Origin: Bacteroidota bacterium
GTDB lineage: Bacteria; Bacteroidota; Bacteroidia; Chitinophagales; UBA10324
NCBI GenBank assembly: GCA_018267315.1
Contig: JAFDYS010000018.1
Coordinates: 1 to 58,678 of the forward strand
DNA length: 58,678 bases
Direction of reading: 5' to 3'
The notes beneath the pieces were generated by a model. The model did no database searches and was not told the DNA's origin. It saw only the letters and a program-made list of their open reading frames with translations. Positions 44,085 through 53,584 of the stretch are shown here, one piece after another; the first letter of the stretch is position 1; every line of letters begins with the position of its first letter. The position numbers and the translations under genes were made by a program.

Positions 44085-45169
44085 CGATCGGTACTCGGGT
44101 TGTTGATGTGGGTGACTAATTTCAAATAATAAATCAGGAATGCCAAATCCATCAGCGGAAAAAGTAAGAACAAGTCATATGCCTCCAGTTTTTTCATCAC
44201 CGAGTTATACACAGCACCCTGAATAAAGAGCTTAATAAGAAACAGCAGGAGCGCCTCCACTGCATAACCGGAATAGATGATACAAATAATGAGGGCCGGG
44301 TAAAATAAAACATTCACAGCGGCCAGTAAACCCAACTGCCATTTATGCTTCCCCTTGTAGTATTTACTTGTGCTTACATGGCGTCGCTTCTGAAACCAAT
44401 ATTCATCCCATGTTAGTTTCGGCTCTGAATACATGAAGGACGATTTGCTGGTTTGAATAGCTGTGTTATGTTTCGTGGCAGCAGCGTTAATCAAAAGATC
44501 ATCATCACCGGAAATCAGCTGCGGATATTTAGGATAGATGTTGTGATCGAAAAAAAGTTGCTTGCGGTAAGCTAAATTTCTTCCAACACCCATATACGTG
44601 AATCCTGCCAGGGCGAAAGAGAAATACTGCAATGCGGAAAAAAAGGTTTCATACCGGATGAACTTATTGAGGAATCCGGGGTGCTTCCTGTACGGCGCAA
44701 AACCCAGCACAATCTCTTTCCGTTCACTGAACATGCCCGCCATGTCGCGTATCCAATGATCGCCGGATGTGAAGCAGTCCACATCGGTGAGCAGCACATG
44801 ATCATATCGGGCGGCGCGGATGCCGATGGTGAGCGGGTATTTTTTTCCGCGCAAATGCTGTGATTGATTCCGGATGTGGCGCACCACCAGATTCGGATAG
44901 GTGGCTTCCATCTGCATCAGCAGCAATTCCGTTTCGTCGGATGAGTTGTCGTTCACCACGATCACTTCAAACGTGTGATATTTCTGTTCCAGAATGGAAG
45001 GAAGGTTCTTCTTCAGATTATTCAATTCATTGTGCGTGCAGATGATCACTGAAACCGGCGGCAGTGATACCGTGTTGACAGGTTGCTGCTCATAATCGGC
45101 AAACCGGCGAAAGAAATACAGGTAATAAAATAGTTGAATGGCAACAATTACCGAAAAGGTGATCAGCAA
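44075..45169 (-). CDS. Family 2 glycosyltransferase, membrane-anchored
   Basis: 364 residues with a TTG start at 45169; no ATG fits before the hydrophobic N-terminus. N-terminal membrane segment (about 2-20); GT-A domain with VSVIICTHNELNNLKKNL, VNDNSSDET, LLTDVDCFTSGD (DxD-like) and SGDDDLLIN; QKRRHVSTSKYY (the Q/RxxRW-like position); and two or three C-terminal membrane helices. Transfers a sugar across or at the inner membrane; product unknown. First gene of the operon with the sigma factor and rsmG. Confidence 0.88.
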   Translation of the reverse strand: MLITFSVIVAIQLFYYLYFFRRFADYEQQPVNTVSLPPVSVIICTHNELNNLKKNLPSILEQKYHTFEVIVVNDNSSDETELLLMQMEATYPNLVVRHIRNQSQHLRGKKYPLTIGIRAARYDHVLLTDVDCFTSGDHWIRDMAGMFSERKEIVLGFAPYRKHPGFLNKFIRYETFFSALQYFSFALAGFTYMGVGRNLAYRKQLFFDHNIYPKYPQLISGDDDLLINAAATKHNTAIQTSKSSFMYSEPKLTWDEYWFQKRRHVSTSKYYKGKHKWQLGLLAAVNVLFYPALIICIIYSGYAVEALLLFLIKLFIQGAVYNSVMKKLEAYDLFLLFPLMDLAFLIYYLKLVTHINNPSTDRWK

Positions 45170-45236
45170 GTTAATCCGTTAATTTCGCGCGCTAATGTAG
45201 CAAAGCAGTCTGCCGCTTTTCCGGCAGGATTTCCAC

Positions 45237-46364
45237 ATGCAGTTTACGATTCATTCAAACGATAAAAATTCCGGCGCACGCGCGGGGCTGCTCAGAACAG
45301 ATCATGGTGAAATAGAAACACCTGCGTTCATGCCCATCGGAACTACCGGAGGCGTGAAGGCCGTGCACTTCCGCGAGTTGGAGGAAACCATCGGTGCACA
45401 AATCATTCTCGGCAACACCTATCACCTCTTCATTCGCCCCGGCATGGAAGTGATCCGGGAAGCAGGCGGTTTGCATCAATTCAATGGCTGGAACAAACCC
45501 ATCCTCACTGACAGCGGCGGCTACCAGGTTTTCTCACTCAGCGATCGCAGGAAAATCACGGAAGAGGGCGTGAAGTTTCATTCACACATTGACGGCGCCA
45601 AACATCTATTCACTCCTGAAGGTGTCATGGATATAGAACGCATCATTGGCGGCGACATCATGATGGCGTTTGATGAATGCGTGGCTTATCCATGCGATCA
45701 CAAGCAGGCGAAAAAGTCCATGGAGCTTACCCATCGCTGGCTCGAACGCTGCATCTGGCGTTTTAATGAAACGCAACCCTTGTATGGTCACGCGCAATCA
45801 CTGTTTCCTATTGTGCAGGGAAGCACATACAGAGATCTGCGCATTGAGTCTGCGGAATTTATTGCAGCACAAAATCTTGAAGGCAACGCTATCGGCGGAC
45901 TTTCCGTTGGTGAACCTGCTGAGGAAATGTACGGGATGACGGAAGTGGTTTGTAAAATATTGCCGGTTGAAAAACCGCGCTACCTCATGGGTGTGGGAAT
46001 GCCTGATAATATTTTGGAGTGCATTGCACTGGGCATTGACATGTTTGATTGCGTGATCCCCACACGCAACGGCCGCAATGGCATGCTGTTCACCAAAGAA
46101 GGCATCATCAACATCCGCAACAAAAAATGGGAGCGCGATTTTTCACCACTCGATGATCTGGACAATTTCGTCAGCCGCAATCATTCCAAAGCATTTTTAA
46201 GACACATGCTTTTGTCGAATGAAATTCTCGGTTGCCAGATCGCCAGCGTGCACAACCTGTGTTTCTATCACTGGATGATGAAAGAAGCGAGAAAGAAAAT
46301 TGAGGAAGGGAGTTATGCAGAGTGGAAGGAGAAGATGGTGAAAAAAGTGATGACGAGACTTTAG
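45237..46364 (+). CDS. tgt: Queuine tRNA-ribosyltransferase
   Basis: 375 residues. FMPIGTTGGVKAV, the catalytic Asp in LTDSGGYQVFSL near 90, SVGEPAEEMYGM, GIDMFDCVIPTRNGRNGMLFT with the nucleophile Asp, and the late HNLCFYHWMM zinc-site region. Inserts preQ1 or queuine at tRNA wobble position 34. Divergent from the glycosyltransferase gene. Confidence 0.96.
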   Translation: MQFTIHSNDKNSGARAGLLRTDHGEIETPAFMPIGTTGGVKAVHFRELEETIGAQIILGNTYHLFIRPGMEVIREAGGLHQFNGWNKPILTDSGGYQVFSLSDRRKITEEGVKFHSHIDGAKHLFTPEGVMDIERIIGGDIMMAFDECVAYPCDHKQAKKSMELTHRWLERCIWRFNETQPLYGHAQSLFPIVQGSTYRDLRIESAEFIAAQNLEGNAIGGLSVGEPAEEMYGMTEVVCKILPVEKPRYLMGVGMPDNILECIALGIDMFDCVIPTRNGRNGMLFTKEGIINIRNKKWERDFSPLDDLDNFVSRNHSKAFLRHMLLSNEILGCQIASVHNLCFYHWMMKEARKKIEEGSYAEWKEKMVKKVMTRL

Positions 46365-46383
46365 AATCCATATTTCATTCCAT

Positions 46384-46426
46384 AAAAAAACTCCGGTGGC
46401 AAACTGCTTTGCCACCGGAGTTGAAT
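46384..46426 (-). terminator. Terminator between tgt and the 46444 gene
   Basis: A 15-bp perfect stem (AACTCCGGTGGCAAA at 46389-46403 with its complement at 46408-46422) and a 4-nt loop. The T-run follows on the minus strand, so it mainly ends the minus-strand gene. Confidence 0.88.
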
Positions 46427-46443
46427 GATCTTAATAATAAAGT

Positions 46444-47184
46444 TTACTTCACGAAGCTACGGATCACTTCATCCGTTTTATCAACGCAACTGCGCCAGTC
46501 TTCCCAGAAGTTATCCCAGGAGCCCGCACCGTATACCGCTTCGTAATCGGCTTTGTAGGCCATATCCAGATCGAGATCAGCCCATTTGTTGAAACTGAAA
46601 ACGATGGCGGCATTGTACGATGACTGCGCAAACAGGTCATTGTAGAAGACCCGGAAGGAGAACGGATACTTTTTATCAGCATAAATCTTGCTGACCTTTT
46701 TGCACAGTTCTTCAAATTTGTAGCGCATGCCGGGCTTCACCTTGATTTGCCATACATCCACCTTTTCGGGCATGTAGTTGGCCGGCGTAAATGAAATATC
46801 TTCATTAAGCCGCCACAAAGTAGTTTCGCCATACTCGCTCACCAGCGGAGCAATGTTTTTATTCCAGTCATCATCATGGGCCGCATTGTTGCCATTGGGT
46901 TGTCCGTCCAGCGCCGTGTAATTAGTAGGTCCCATAGAGAACATGTACCAGCCATCGGATCCCATTCCCATATCAAGACGCGACAACCGGGCCTTATAGG
47001 GATCGGCAGTATGGAACTTGGCAATATGCGCCATCACGGCCTTTTCAAAGGCCGCCTCCTGCCCGATCTTGGGTTTGATCATTTCATTTTGATACATGGT
47101 GTAGGGCTTCACCATGGTACCCTGAGCAAACAGAATGGTAGTGATGCTTAGCATCAGAACGGTACTGACTAAAAGTTTTCTCAT
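46444..47184 (-). CDS. Secreted protein of unknown function
   Basis: 246 residues from the ATG at 47184. Signal peptide RKLLVSTVLMLSITTILFAQ. Two similar halves may be present: one begins MIKPKIGQEAAFEKAVMAHI (near 35), the other IKVKPGMRYKFEELCKKVSKI (near 155). This suggests a duplicated ferredoxin-like (ABM-type) fold, an inference from pattern only. No family recognised with confidence. Probably monocistronic, with its own terminator. Confidence 0.75.
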   Translation of the reverse strand: MRKLLVSTVLMLSITTILFAQGTMVKPYTMYQNEMIKPKIGQEAAFEKAVMAHIAKFHTADPYKARLSRLDMGMGSDGWYMFSMGPTNYTALDGQPNGNNAAHDDDWNKNIAPLVSEYGETTLWRLNEDISFTPANYMPEKVDVWQIKVKPGMRYKFEELCKKVSKIYADKKYPFSFRVFYNDLFAQSSYNAAIVFSFNKWADLDLDMAYKADYEAVYGAGSWDNFWEDWRSCVDKTDEVIRSFVK

Positions 47185-47364
47185 GTGTTTAGTGTTTTGG
47201 TTTGGAATAAGCACAAGATAGAATTAATATTTATTTTTTTCCATGATGAATTCGAAAGATCACGACACGCATGAGGTTTGCCAAAAATGATGTGGTACCA
47301 TTCTTCCATGCTACCCGTGCACGAATTGTATCATCTTTGCCATTGAGTATTCACTAAAAGTTTT

Positions 47365-48444
47365 ATGCTCAAAACCCTCGATCGCTACATCATCAAAAAA
47401 TTCCTCAGCACGTTCATTGTGGCGCTGGCGATGTTTATTCTGATTGCCATCGTGTTTGATGTGGTGGAGAAGCTGGAAGATTTTCTGAGCAAACAGATTT
47501 CACTGAAGGAAATCATTTTTGATTACTACCTCAACTTCATCCCCTACTTCGCGGTGCTGTATACGCCGCTCTTTCTTTTCATTGCGGTTATCTTCTTCAC
47601 CTCGCGCATGGCCTACCGGTCTGAAATTGTTTCGGTGCTCAACTCGGGGATCACCTTCAATCGCCTGCTGGTGCCGTATTTCATTTCCGCACTGGCGATT
47701 ACGGCGCTTAACATCTATGCGAACATGTGGATCATCCCCGATGCGAACAAAACGCGTTTCGCTTTTGAAGACGCCTATATCGGATGGAAACCTCACAACC
47801 CCGACAACAATCTTCATTTCCAGATTGCGAAGAATGAATTCATGTACATTGAAAATTTCAACCTGACGGACAGCAGCGGCTATAAGTTCGCTTACGAGAA
47901 ATTCAACAATGGAAAACTTATTTACAAACTGCGTGCGGACCGCCTGCAATGGAATGCAAAAAACAAAAAGTGGCTGGTAAAAAATTACGCGGAGCGGACC
48001 AATGACAGTTTGAAGGAAACCCTCCGCTTCGGTAAAGATTCGCTCATCAAATACAACTTCACGCCCAGCGACCTCAAGCGGGATGACAATGCGATGGAAG
48101 CCCTCAACGCCACAGAGCTCGACAAGAAAATTGAGGAACTGAAAATGCGCGGCGCCGATGATATTTCGTTCTATGAAATTGAAAAGTACAAGCGCACGGC
48201 CTTTCCGTTTGCCATACCAATTCTCACTTTGATCGGGGTGTCACTCTCATCCCGGAAAGTGCGGGGCGGCAGCGGTTTGCACATTGGCATCGGCATCGCA
48301 CTCAGCTTTTCCTACATCATGTTTCAGCAGGTGTCAAAAACATTCAGCACCAATGGCAATCTGCCTGCCATCATCGGAGTATGGATCCCCAATGTGGTGT
48401 ACGGAACCATTGCGGTTTTTCTCTACCGGCTGGCGCCGAAATAG
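47365..48444 (+). CDS. LptF/LptG family permease
   Basis: 359 residues, YjgP/YjgQ family: six transmembrane helices split by a large periplasmic domain (about 125-270). Opening LDRYIIKKFLSTFIVALAMFILIAIVFDVVEKLEDF is typical. Forms the inner-membrane part of the LPS export machine with LptB. Whether F or G cannot be said from this sequence alone. Confidence 0.93.
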   Translation: MLKTLDRYIIKKFLSTFIVALAMFILIAIVFDVVEKLEDFLSKQISLKEIIFDYYLNFIPYFAVLYTPLFLFIAVIFFTSRMAYRSEIVSVLNSGITFNRLLVPYFISALAITALNIYANMWIIPDANKTRFAFEDAYIGWKPHNPDNNLHFQIAKNEFMYIENFNLTDSSGYKFAYEKFNNGKLIYKLRADRLQWNAKNKKWLVKNYAERTNDSLKETLRFGKDSLIKYNFTPSDLKRDDNAMEALNATELDKKIEELKMRGADDISFYEIEKYKRTAFPFAIPILTLIGVSLSSRKVRGGSGLHIGIGIALSFSYIMFQQVSKTFSTNGNLPAIIGVWIPNVVYGTIAVFLYRLAPK

Positions 48445-48461
48445 TGAGAAGTTAATGCGAA

Positions 48462-48483
48462 CGATGAATGGTGAATGGTGGAT
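48462..48483. repeat. Tandem GTGAATG-like word in the lptF-dnaB intergenic region
   Basis: GATGAATGGTGAATGGTGGAT-type short tandem words lie between the two convergent genes. A similar single word occurs at about 1822-1832. Confidence 0.35.
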
Positions 48484-48538
48484 AGAATATAGTCCATCAC
48501 GTTCGATTCCATTTTCTCAATTACACGACAAACCACGA

Positions 48539-50065
48539 TTACCAGGGCAGCGGCTCATCGGAATTTGAAGCATCTTCTTCAGGCAATTCACTCATCTTGG
48601 ATTTGATAATGCGAATCTGACCTTCGCTGGGCGGCATGAATGATTCCAGTTCGGCAAATTTGGCGAGGCGGTCAATAAACCTGACAGGGATGGTGGCAAG
48701 TGCCCCATTACGGTGCTTGGAGATGACAATCTCCGCCGTGCCGATGGTAGAGTTTCCTTCAGCATCCTGCGTAATCTTGTAGTACTCGGGGCGATAAAGG
48801 AAGATGACCATATCCGCATCCTGTTCGATGGCGCCTGACTCACGCAAGTCAGAAAGTTGCGGGCGCTTGTCACCGCCGCGTGTTTCCACTGAACGGTTGA
48901 GCTGTGAAAGTGCGATCACCGGGATGTTCAGTTCTTTGGCTATGGTCTTGAGCGACCGGGAGATATTACTGATCTCCTGTTCGCGGTTCGAATTCCTGTT
49001 TTCGCCGGTACCGCTCATGAGCTGCAGGTAATCAATGATGATCATCTGTATGTCATGTTGCATCTTGAGTCGGCGCGCTTTCGCTCTCAGCTCAAAAATG
49101 TTGATCGCAGGTGTGTCATCAATGTAAAGCGGCGCATCAGAGAGTGCATCCACTTTGTGAACGAGTTGCGTCCATTCATGTTCTTCGAGGTTTCCTTTCC
49201 TGATTTTTTCGGCAGGAATTTCCGTTTCGGCAGAAATCAAGCGGTTGGTCAACTGCAGTGATGACATTTCAAGCGAAAAGAATGCGACGGGTTTGTTGAA
49301 TTCCACTGCCGCATTGCGGGCCATGCTGAGCACGAATGCTGTTTTTCCCATGCCGGGGCGCGCTGCAACCACGATGAGGTCTGAAGGTTGCCAGCCGCTG
49401 GTGATGCGGTCGAGTTCCACAAAACCGGATGGAACACCGGTGACCGAATCTTTGTGATCCTTGATGGTCTGCAACTGGGTAATGGCCTTACTCACCAGAC
49501 TGCTGATGGGGCTGTAGTTGCGGCGAAGATTCTGATCGGTGATATCGTAAATTCCCTTCTCGGCATAGTCCAGCAGCTCAAATACATCAGATGTGTCTTC
49601 AAATGACTCCTTCACAATCTGCGATGAAATACGGATCAGTTCACGCTGAATAAACTTTTGTGAAATGATACGGGCGTGATACTCGATGTTCGCGGCTGAA
49701 GCGACCCGGTTGGTAAGTTCAGTCACGTAATAAGCACCGCCCACCACTTCCAGTTCGCCGCGTTTGCGCAACTCCTCGGTCACCGTGAGAATATCCACCG
49801 GTTGCGAGCGCTCAAATAGGGCACGGATGGCCAGAAAAATTTTCTGATTGGCATCGAGGTAAAAACTTTCCGGGCGAAGAATATCAATAACGGCCGTAAG
49901 CGCATCCTTCTCGAGCATGAGGGCACCCAGCACGGCTTCTTCGAGGTCTTTGGCCTGCGGCGGTACGCGGCCAAAAAGAAAAGTGCTCAGATCACCTTCC
50001 TGTTTTCTTCGCAGCAATCTTGCGCGGCCGGCAATTTTGTTCGCATCATCAATTGGTTCTGCCAT
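48539..50065 (-). CDS. dnaB: Replicative DNA helicase DnaB
   Basis: 508 residues. N-terminal helical domain (about 33-140, LEEAVLGALMLEKDALTAVIDIL), then the RecA-like motor with Walker A ARPGMGKTAFV near 240, Walker B MIIIDYLQLMSG near 345, and ALSQLNRSVETRGGDKRPQLSDLRESGAIEQDADMV. Unwinds DNA ahead of the replisome. No intein. 187 bp separate it from the upstream DUF983 gene. Confidence 0.97.
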   Translation of the reverse strand: MAEPIDDANKIAGRARLLRRKQEGDLSTFLFGRVPPQAKDLEEAVLGALMLEKDALTAVIDILRPESFYLDANQKIFLAIRALFERSQPVDILTVTEELRKRGELEVVGGAYYVTELTNRVASAANIEYHARIISQKFIQRELIRISSQIVKESFEDTSDVFELLDYAEKGIYDITDQNLRRNYSPISSLVSKAITQLQTIKDHKDSVTGVPSGFVELDRITSGWQPSDLIVVAARPGMGKTAFVLSMARNAAVEFNKPVAFFSLEMSSLQLTNRLISAETEIPAEKIRKGNLEEHEWTQLVHKVDALSDAPLYIDDTPAINIFELRAKARRLKMQHDIQMIIIDYLQLMSGTGENRNSNREQEISNISRSLKTIAKELNIPVIALSQLNRSVETRGGDKRPQLSDLRESGAIEQDADMVIFLYRPEYYKITQDAEGNSTIGTAEIVISKHRNGALATIPVRFIDRLAKFAELESFMPPSEGQIRIIKSKMSELPEEDASNSDEPLPW

Positions 50066-50252
50066 GGGGTCGTTGGTTTTCGCTGCTCAAGTCTTACGTA
50101 AAAAAAAGAGTGCTGGATTTGAAAGAGCGACAAAGAAAATTAAATCAAAAATGGGATCGGGAAAAAGAGAAAAGAAAAGTTACGCACAACAATTCACAGC
50201 GCTTCTGCACATGTGTTTGGAAATTATTATTCGCGCTCCGGTTGCAAAATGA

Positions 50253-50666
50253 TCATGCATGCCCGGCAGATTTTTCTTCCGCTTCATTGAACGCTTCTTC
50301 ACTGAACGGAACAAAAACCTTGAGCCAGATGGCACGCGAATAACGGTAGTAAAGCGGAAGCCCTGCGAATAACAACACGGCATTGCCTACAATGATCAGC
50401 CAGAGATCAAATCCGAAAATAAGCCACAGCAGCGCCACATTTACCAGCGAGAAAAAAACCGTGACGGCATAACTGATATACATAGAACCCCAGTAGAAGC
50501 CCACTTCAGGAAAATAAATCTGACCACACTCCGGGCACCGCTCAGGCATATCTCCGAGATGTTTCAAATCATATGGATTGCGACGGGTGAATAAGTTGCC
50601 GTGGTGACATCTCGGGCATTTCATCGCAAAGAAACCGTACCACCATTTTTTCCGGAATGAATTCAT
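50253..50666 (-). CDS. DUF983 membrane protein with zinc-ribbon motif
   Basis: 137 residues from the ATG at 50666. Two CxxC pairs (MKCPRCHHGNLF and RCPECGQIYF) make a zinc ribbon near residues 14-50, followed by two transmembrane helices (about 62-85 and 88-108). The usual DUF983 layout, role unknown. A very close promoter (CAACTTTG ends 4 nt before the ATG) supports this start. Confidence 0.9.
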   Translation of the reverse strand: MNSFRKKWWYGFFAMKCPRCHHGNLFTRRNPYDLKHLGDMPERCPECGQIYFPEVGFYWGSMYISYAVTVFFSLVNVALLWLIFGFDLWLIIVGNAVLLFAGLPLYYRYSRAIWLKVFVPFSEEAFNEAEEKSAGHA

Positions 50667-50670
50667 GAGG

Positions 50671-50703
50671 CAAAGTTGCAACCACAATCGTGGTATTGCC
50701 AAA
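50671..50703 (-). promoter_or_regulatory. Promoter of the DUF983 gene
   Basis: On the minus strand TTTG (50703-50700), a 21-nt spacer and CAACTTTG (50678-50671), then the ATG after 4 nt. Confidence 0.6.
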
Positions 50704-50719
50704 CTTCACGGCGAAAAGA

Positions 50720-50751
50720 TTTTCATAATCAGTAAACAAATTTCACCTTTG
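50720..50751 (+). promoter_or_regulatory. Promoter of the NTT-HEAT gene
   Basis: TTTTC (50720-50724), a 19-nt spacer and CACCTTTG (50744-50751), one base from consensus, about 46 nt before the TTG start. Confidence 0.4.
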
Positions 50752-50797
50752 TTGTCGCACCTGTATCGAGCACTCAAGCAACTTTCCTGATCCAACA

Positions 50798-53554
50798 TTG
50801 AAAGCAAACCGTTTCATCACGCGCACGCTGCTCATCCGCGAGAATGAGTGGGAATTGGTGAACCGCTTATTCACTTTCGAGTTCTTCCAGGGTATTTCCA
50901 TTGCCATTTTTTTTTACTGCTCGATTTCTTTGTTCTTGGAGCATCTGCCGACTAATGCTCTTGCTTACGCATTTATACTGTCTGCGGTGCTGCTTTGGAT
51001 TTGCGGCGCCGTGTATTCGCGGCTGGAGCACCGCTTCGAGACCAAGCACCTTATTTTGATGGTGGTGGGCATTAACGCAGCCCTCATTCTGTTTTTCAGA
51101 ATTGGGCTGTTGTTTGATGAGCCGGTCTGGTTTTACTACCTCATGCTTGCCGGATTTAATGTCGCTTACCTGCTCAACAATCTTGAATTCTGGGGCTCTG
51201 CCGCACTCATCTTTGATGTACGCCAGAGCAAGCGATTATTCTCCATCATCAGTGCGGGTGATATTCCGGCCAAACTGGTGGGCTTCCTTGCATCGGGCTT
51301 TCTCGGAAAACTCATCGGGCAGGAACCGTTGCTCTGGATTGCTTTCGGTTCCTTGATTGTTTCTATCTATTTCTACCGGCGGTTGATTGCCACCGGAGCA
51401 TTTGAAAAAAAAGAGCATAAAAAAGAACATGAAGAAGAGCACATGAATCCAACCGCCGAAGGGGCGCTTCACCTGGTTCGTGAAAATCCGCTGATACGGC
51501 AGGCCGCTCTTATCTCCTTTTTTTCATACAGTGCATTCATCCTGCTCAACTTTTTATTTTTCGGATATGTGAAGGAAGCATCACATAATGAAAGCGAGAA
51601 CCTCGCCATTTACATTGCTGTTTTTCTGGCGGGCAGCCGAGCCATCACCCTGCTCTTCAAATTAATGGTTACAAATCGGCTTGCCGATAATCTGGGTATC
51701 AGAACTTCGCTGCTCATTACACCGATCCTGCTCTTTGCCATGTCGCTGATTGTATTGCCGGCATCCATGCAAAATTCATTACTCACCGTTTTTTATGCAT
51801 TCGCCACCATCACCATCACCATTGATGTACTGAGAGCTGCCATTCAGTCGCCCGTGCTGCTGGCAGCCATGCAGCCGCTGCCGGTGCATGAGCGGCTTTC
51901 AGGTCATACGATCATCAAAGGCATCACGGATCCGTTTGCTTTTTTCTTCATCGGAACACTACTCGCCATTTTCTTTTTCGTTTATCCTGAAGTGGATTAC
52001 CGCGTGATGAGTCTGCTGCTTTTTATTCTCATCATCGGATGGATCGTATCTGTGTTGCGGTTCGGAAGGATCTACAATCAAACGTTGCAAAAAGCCATCA
52101 GGGACCGGTCCATCCAGGAGCGTGAAATATCAATTACCGATCGTGAATCACTGCAAATCATGCAAGACAAAATCGCCAGGGGTGAGCCCGGCGAGGCCGT
52201 GCTTGCGCTGAACCTGGCCAAAGATCTGCCGGCAGAAACCCGGAAGGAATTTTTGCAGAGCGCGGTGGAAAATCTTTCTCCTTTCGTTCAACTGAAAGCT
52301 GTAGTGCTGGCCCGGCAGTGGAACATGAAAGAATTTTTACCCAACCTGCGGATACTCGCATCCTCGGCTTCGGACTACCAGGTGCTCACTGCAACCATTG
52401 CCGCGCTGTCAGAAATGGATGAGAGTTTCAACTCCGCCACGTTTCTCCGGCATCTCAATCCGGATGTGGTGGCGGCCACCATCGCCCAATCCATCAAGCG
52501 GCAAGATGCTTCGCAATCGTTTGCCACAGAGCTATTGCAATCATGGGTGAAATCAGAAGATCATTCGCTCCGGCAAAAGGCGGCGGAAATTATTGGCGAT
52601 GCCAAATCACCTCCGTTGCTCGACATGCTCCGGGTACTGATGAATGACAGCGATGTACATGTGAAAGAGGCAGCCATCCTTGCTGCCGGAAAGCAAAAAA
52701 CAATGGAGGCCGCCGCAGAGCTGCTCGGGTACATCCGTTTCGCACCATGGCAATCCAAAGTTATTGATGCCCTTCAGTCAAATGGTGCGGCATCTGTACA
52801 ACAGGTGAGGCAGTTCATTATTACATGTGATGACGAGATGCTTCAGAAAAAACTCATCCTGCTGCTGGGCCGCATTGGAGGGAAATCAGCGACCGATGCT
52901 CTCGATATGCTTGCGGATGAAATTCCCTCCATGACCGATACGTTGTTCCGCGCTATGAGCCACAGCGGTTTCACGGCAGATCAGCATAACAATTCAAAAT
53001 ACCTGCGCATGTGCCGTGATTATCTGAACAGCGGCGCTTACATCGCTTATATTATCCGGTATCTTGAAAACAAAAAAGCCGACACCACCGTGATCAGGGC
53101 CTTCGAATCAGAGATGCAGATGCTGCGAGACCGCCTGATGTATCTGTTCTCATTCATCTATGACCGGGTATCAATGGCAAAAGTGAAAGCGGGTTTTGAA
53201 CTCGGCAGTCGTGAAAGCATCTCGAATGCACTTGAAATTGTATCCATCACCACCGCCCGCGAACTTTCAAAAGACTTCATTGCACTATTTGAAGATACCT
53301 CCTATCAGCAAAAATGTTCCTTGCTGGAAGGAACCCATCCCGAGCCGCGACTGAGTGAAGCCGTAGTGGCCGACGAAGTTTTCCGCGATCTTCATCACCA
53401 GTATCATTCATGGACCAAATCCGTGGTGATGTATTTCCTGAATAAAGACATACCCTCCACTGTGAAAAAATCCATCGGGGTTTTCCGGTTTTCCAAGGAT
53501 CCGTTGCTTAAACAAACCGCTGAATGGCTGATCGGTAAATCCACATTGGCCTGA
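50798..53554 (+). CDS. NTT/MFS-like transporter fused to a HEAT-repeat domain
   Basis: 918 residues, TTG start at 50798 (no earlier ATG fits; the next Met is in a membrane helix). About 11-12 transmembrane helices fill residues 20-430; a charged loop (EKKEHKKEHEEEH) lies near 205-220. NFLEFWGSAALIFDV-like and AKRLF/SKRLFSIISAGDIPAKLVG segments resemble nucleotide transporters (NTT/TLC). Residues about 450-780 are HEAT-like helical pairs (for example DSDVHVKEAAILAAGKQKTMEAA), and about 780-918 are further helices. In other bacteria such NTT-HEAT proteins can carry a fused cNMP domain; here it is a separate gene 30 bp downstream. Substrate not shown. Confidence 0.82.
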   Translation: MKANRFITRTLLIRENEWELVNRLFTFEFFQGISIAIFFYCSISLFLEHLPTNALAYAFILSAVLLWICGAVYSRLEHRFETKHLILMVVGINAALILFFRIGLLFDEPVWFYYLMLAGFNVAYLLNNLEFWGSAALIFDVRQSKRLFSIISAGDIPAKLVGFLASGFLGKLIGQEPLLWIAFGSLIVSIYFYRRLIATGAFEKKEHKKEHEEEHMNPTAEGALHLVRENPLIRQAALISFFSYSAFILLNFLFFGYVKEASHNESENLAIYIAVFLAGSRAITLLFKLMVTNRLADNLGIRTSLLITPILLFAMSLIVLPASMQNSLLTVFYAFATITITIDVLRAAIQSPVLLAAMQPLPVHERLSGHTIIKGITDPFAFFFIGTLLAIFFFVYPEVDYRVMSLLLFILIIGWIVSVLRFGRIYNQTLQKAIRDRSIQEREISITDRESLQIMQDKIARGEPGEAVLALNLAKDLPAETRKEFLQSAVENLSPFVQLKAVVLARQWNMKEFLPNLRILASSASDYQVLTATIAALSEMDESFNSATFLRHLNPDVVAATIAQSIKRQDASQSFATELLQSWVKSEDHSLRQKAAEIIGDAKSPPLLDMLRVLMNDSDVHVKEAAILAAGKQKTMEAAAELLGYIRFAPWQSKVIDALQSNGAASVQQVRQFIITCDDEMLQKKLILLLGRIGGKSATDALDMLADEIPSMTDTLFRAMSHSGFTADQHNNSKYLRMCRDYLNSGAYIAYIIRYLENKKADTTVIRAFESEMQMLRDRLMYLFSFIYDRVSMAKVKAGFELGSRESISNALEIVSITTARELSKDFIALFEDTSYQQKCSLLEGTHPEPRLSEAVVADEVFRDLHHQYHSWTKSVVMYFLNKDIPSTVKKSIGVFRFSKDPLLKQTAEWLIGKSTLA

Positions 53555-53584
53555 GCGTAACTATATTCGCGATTAAGGTTGTAT

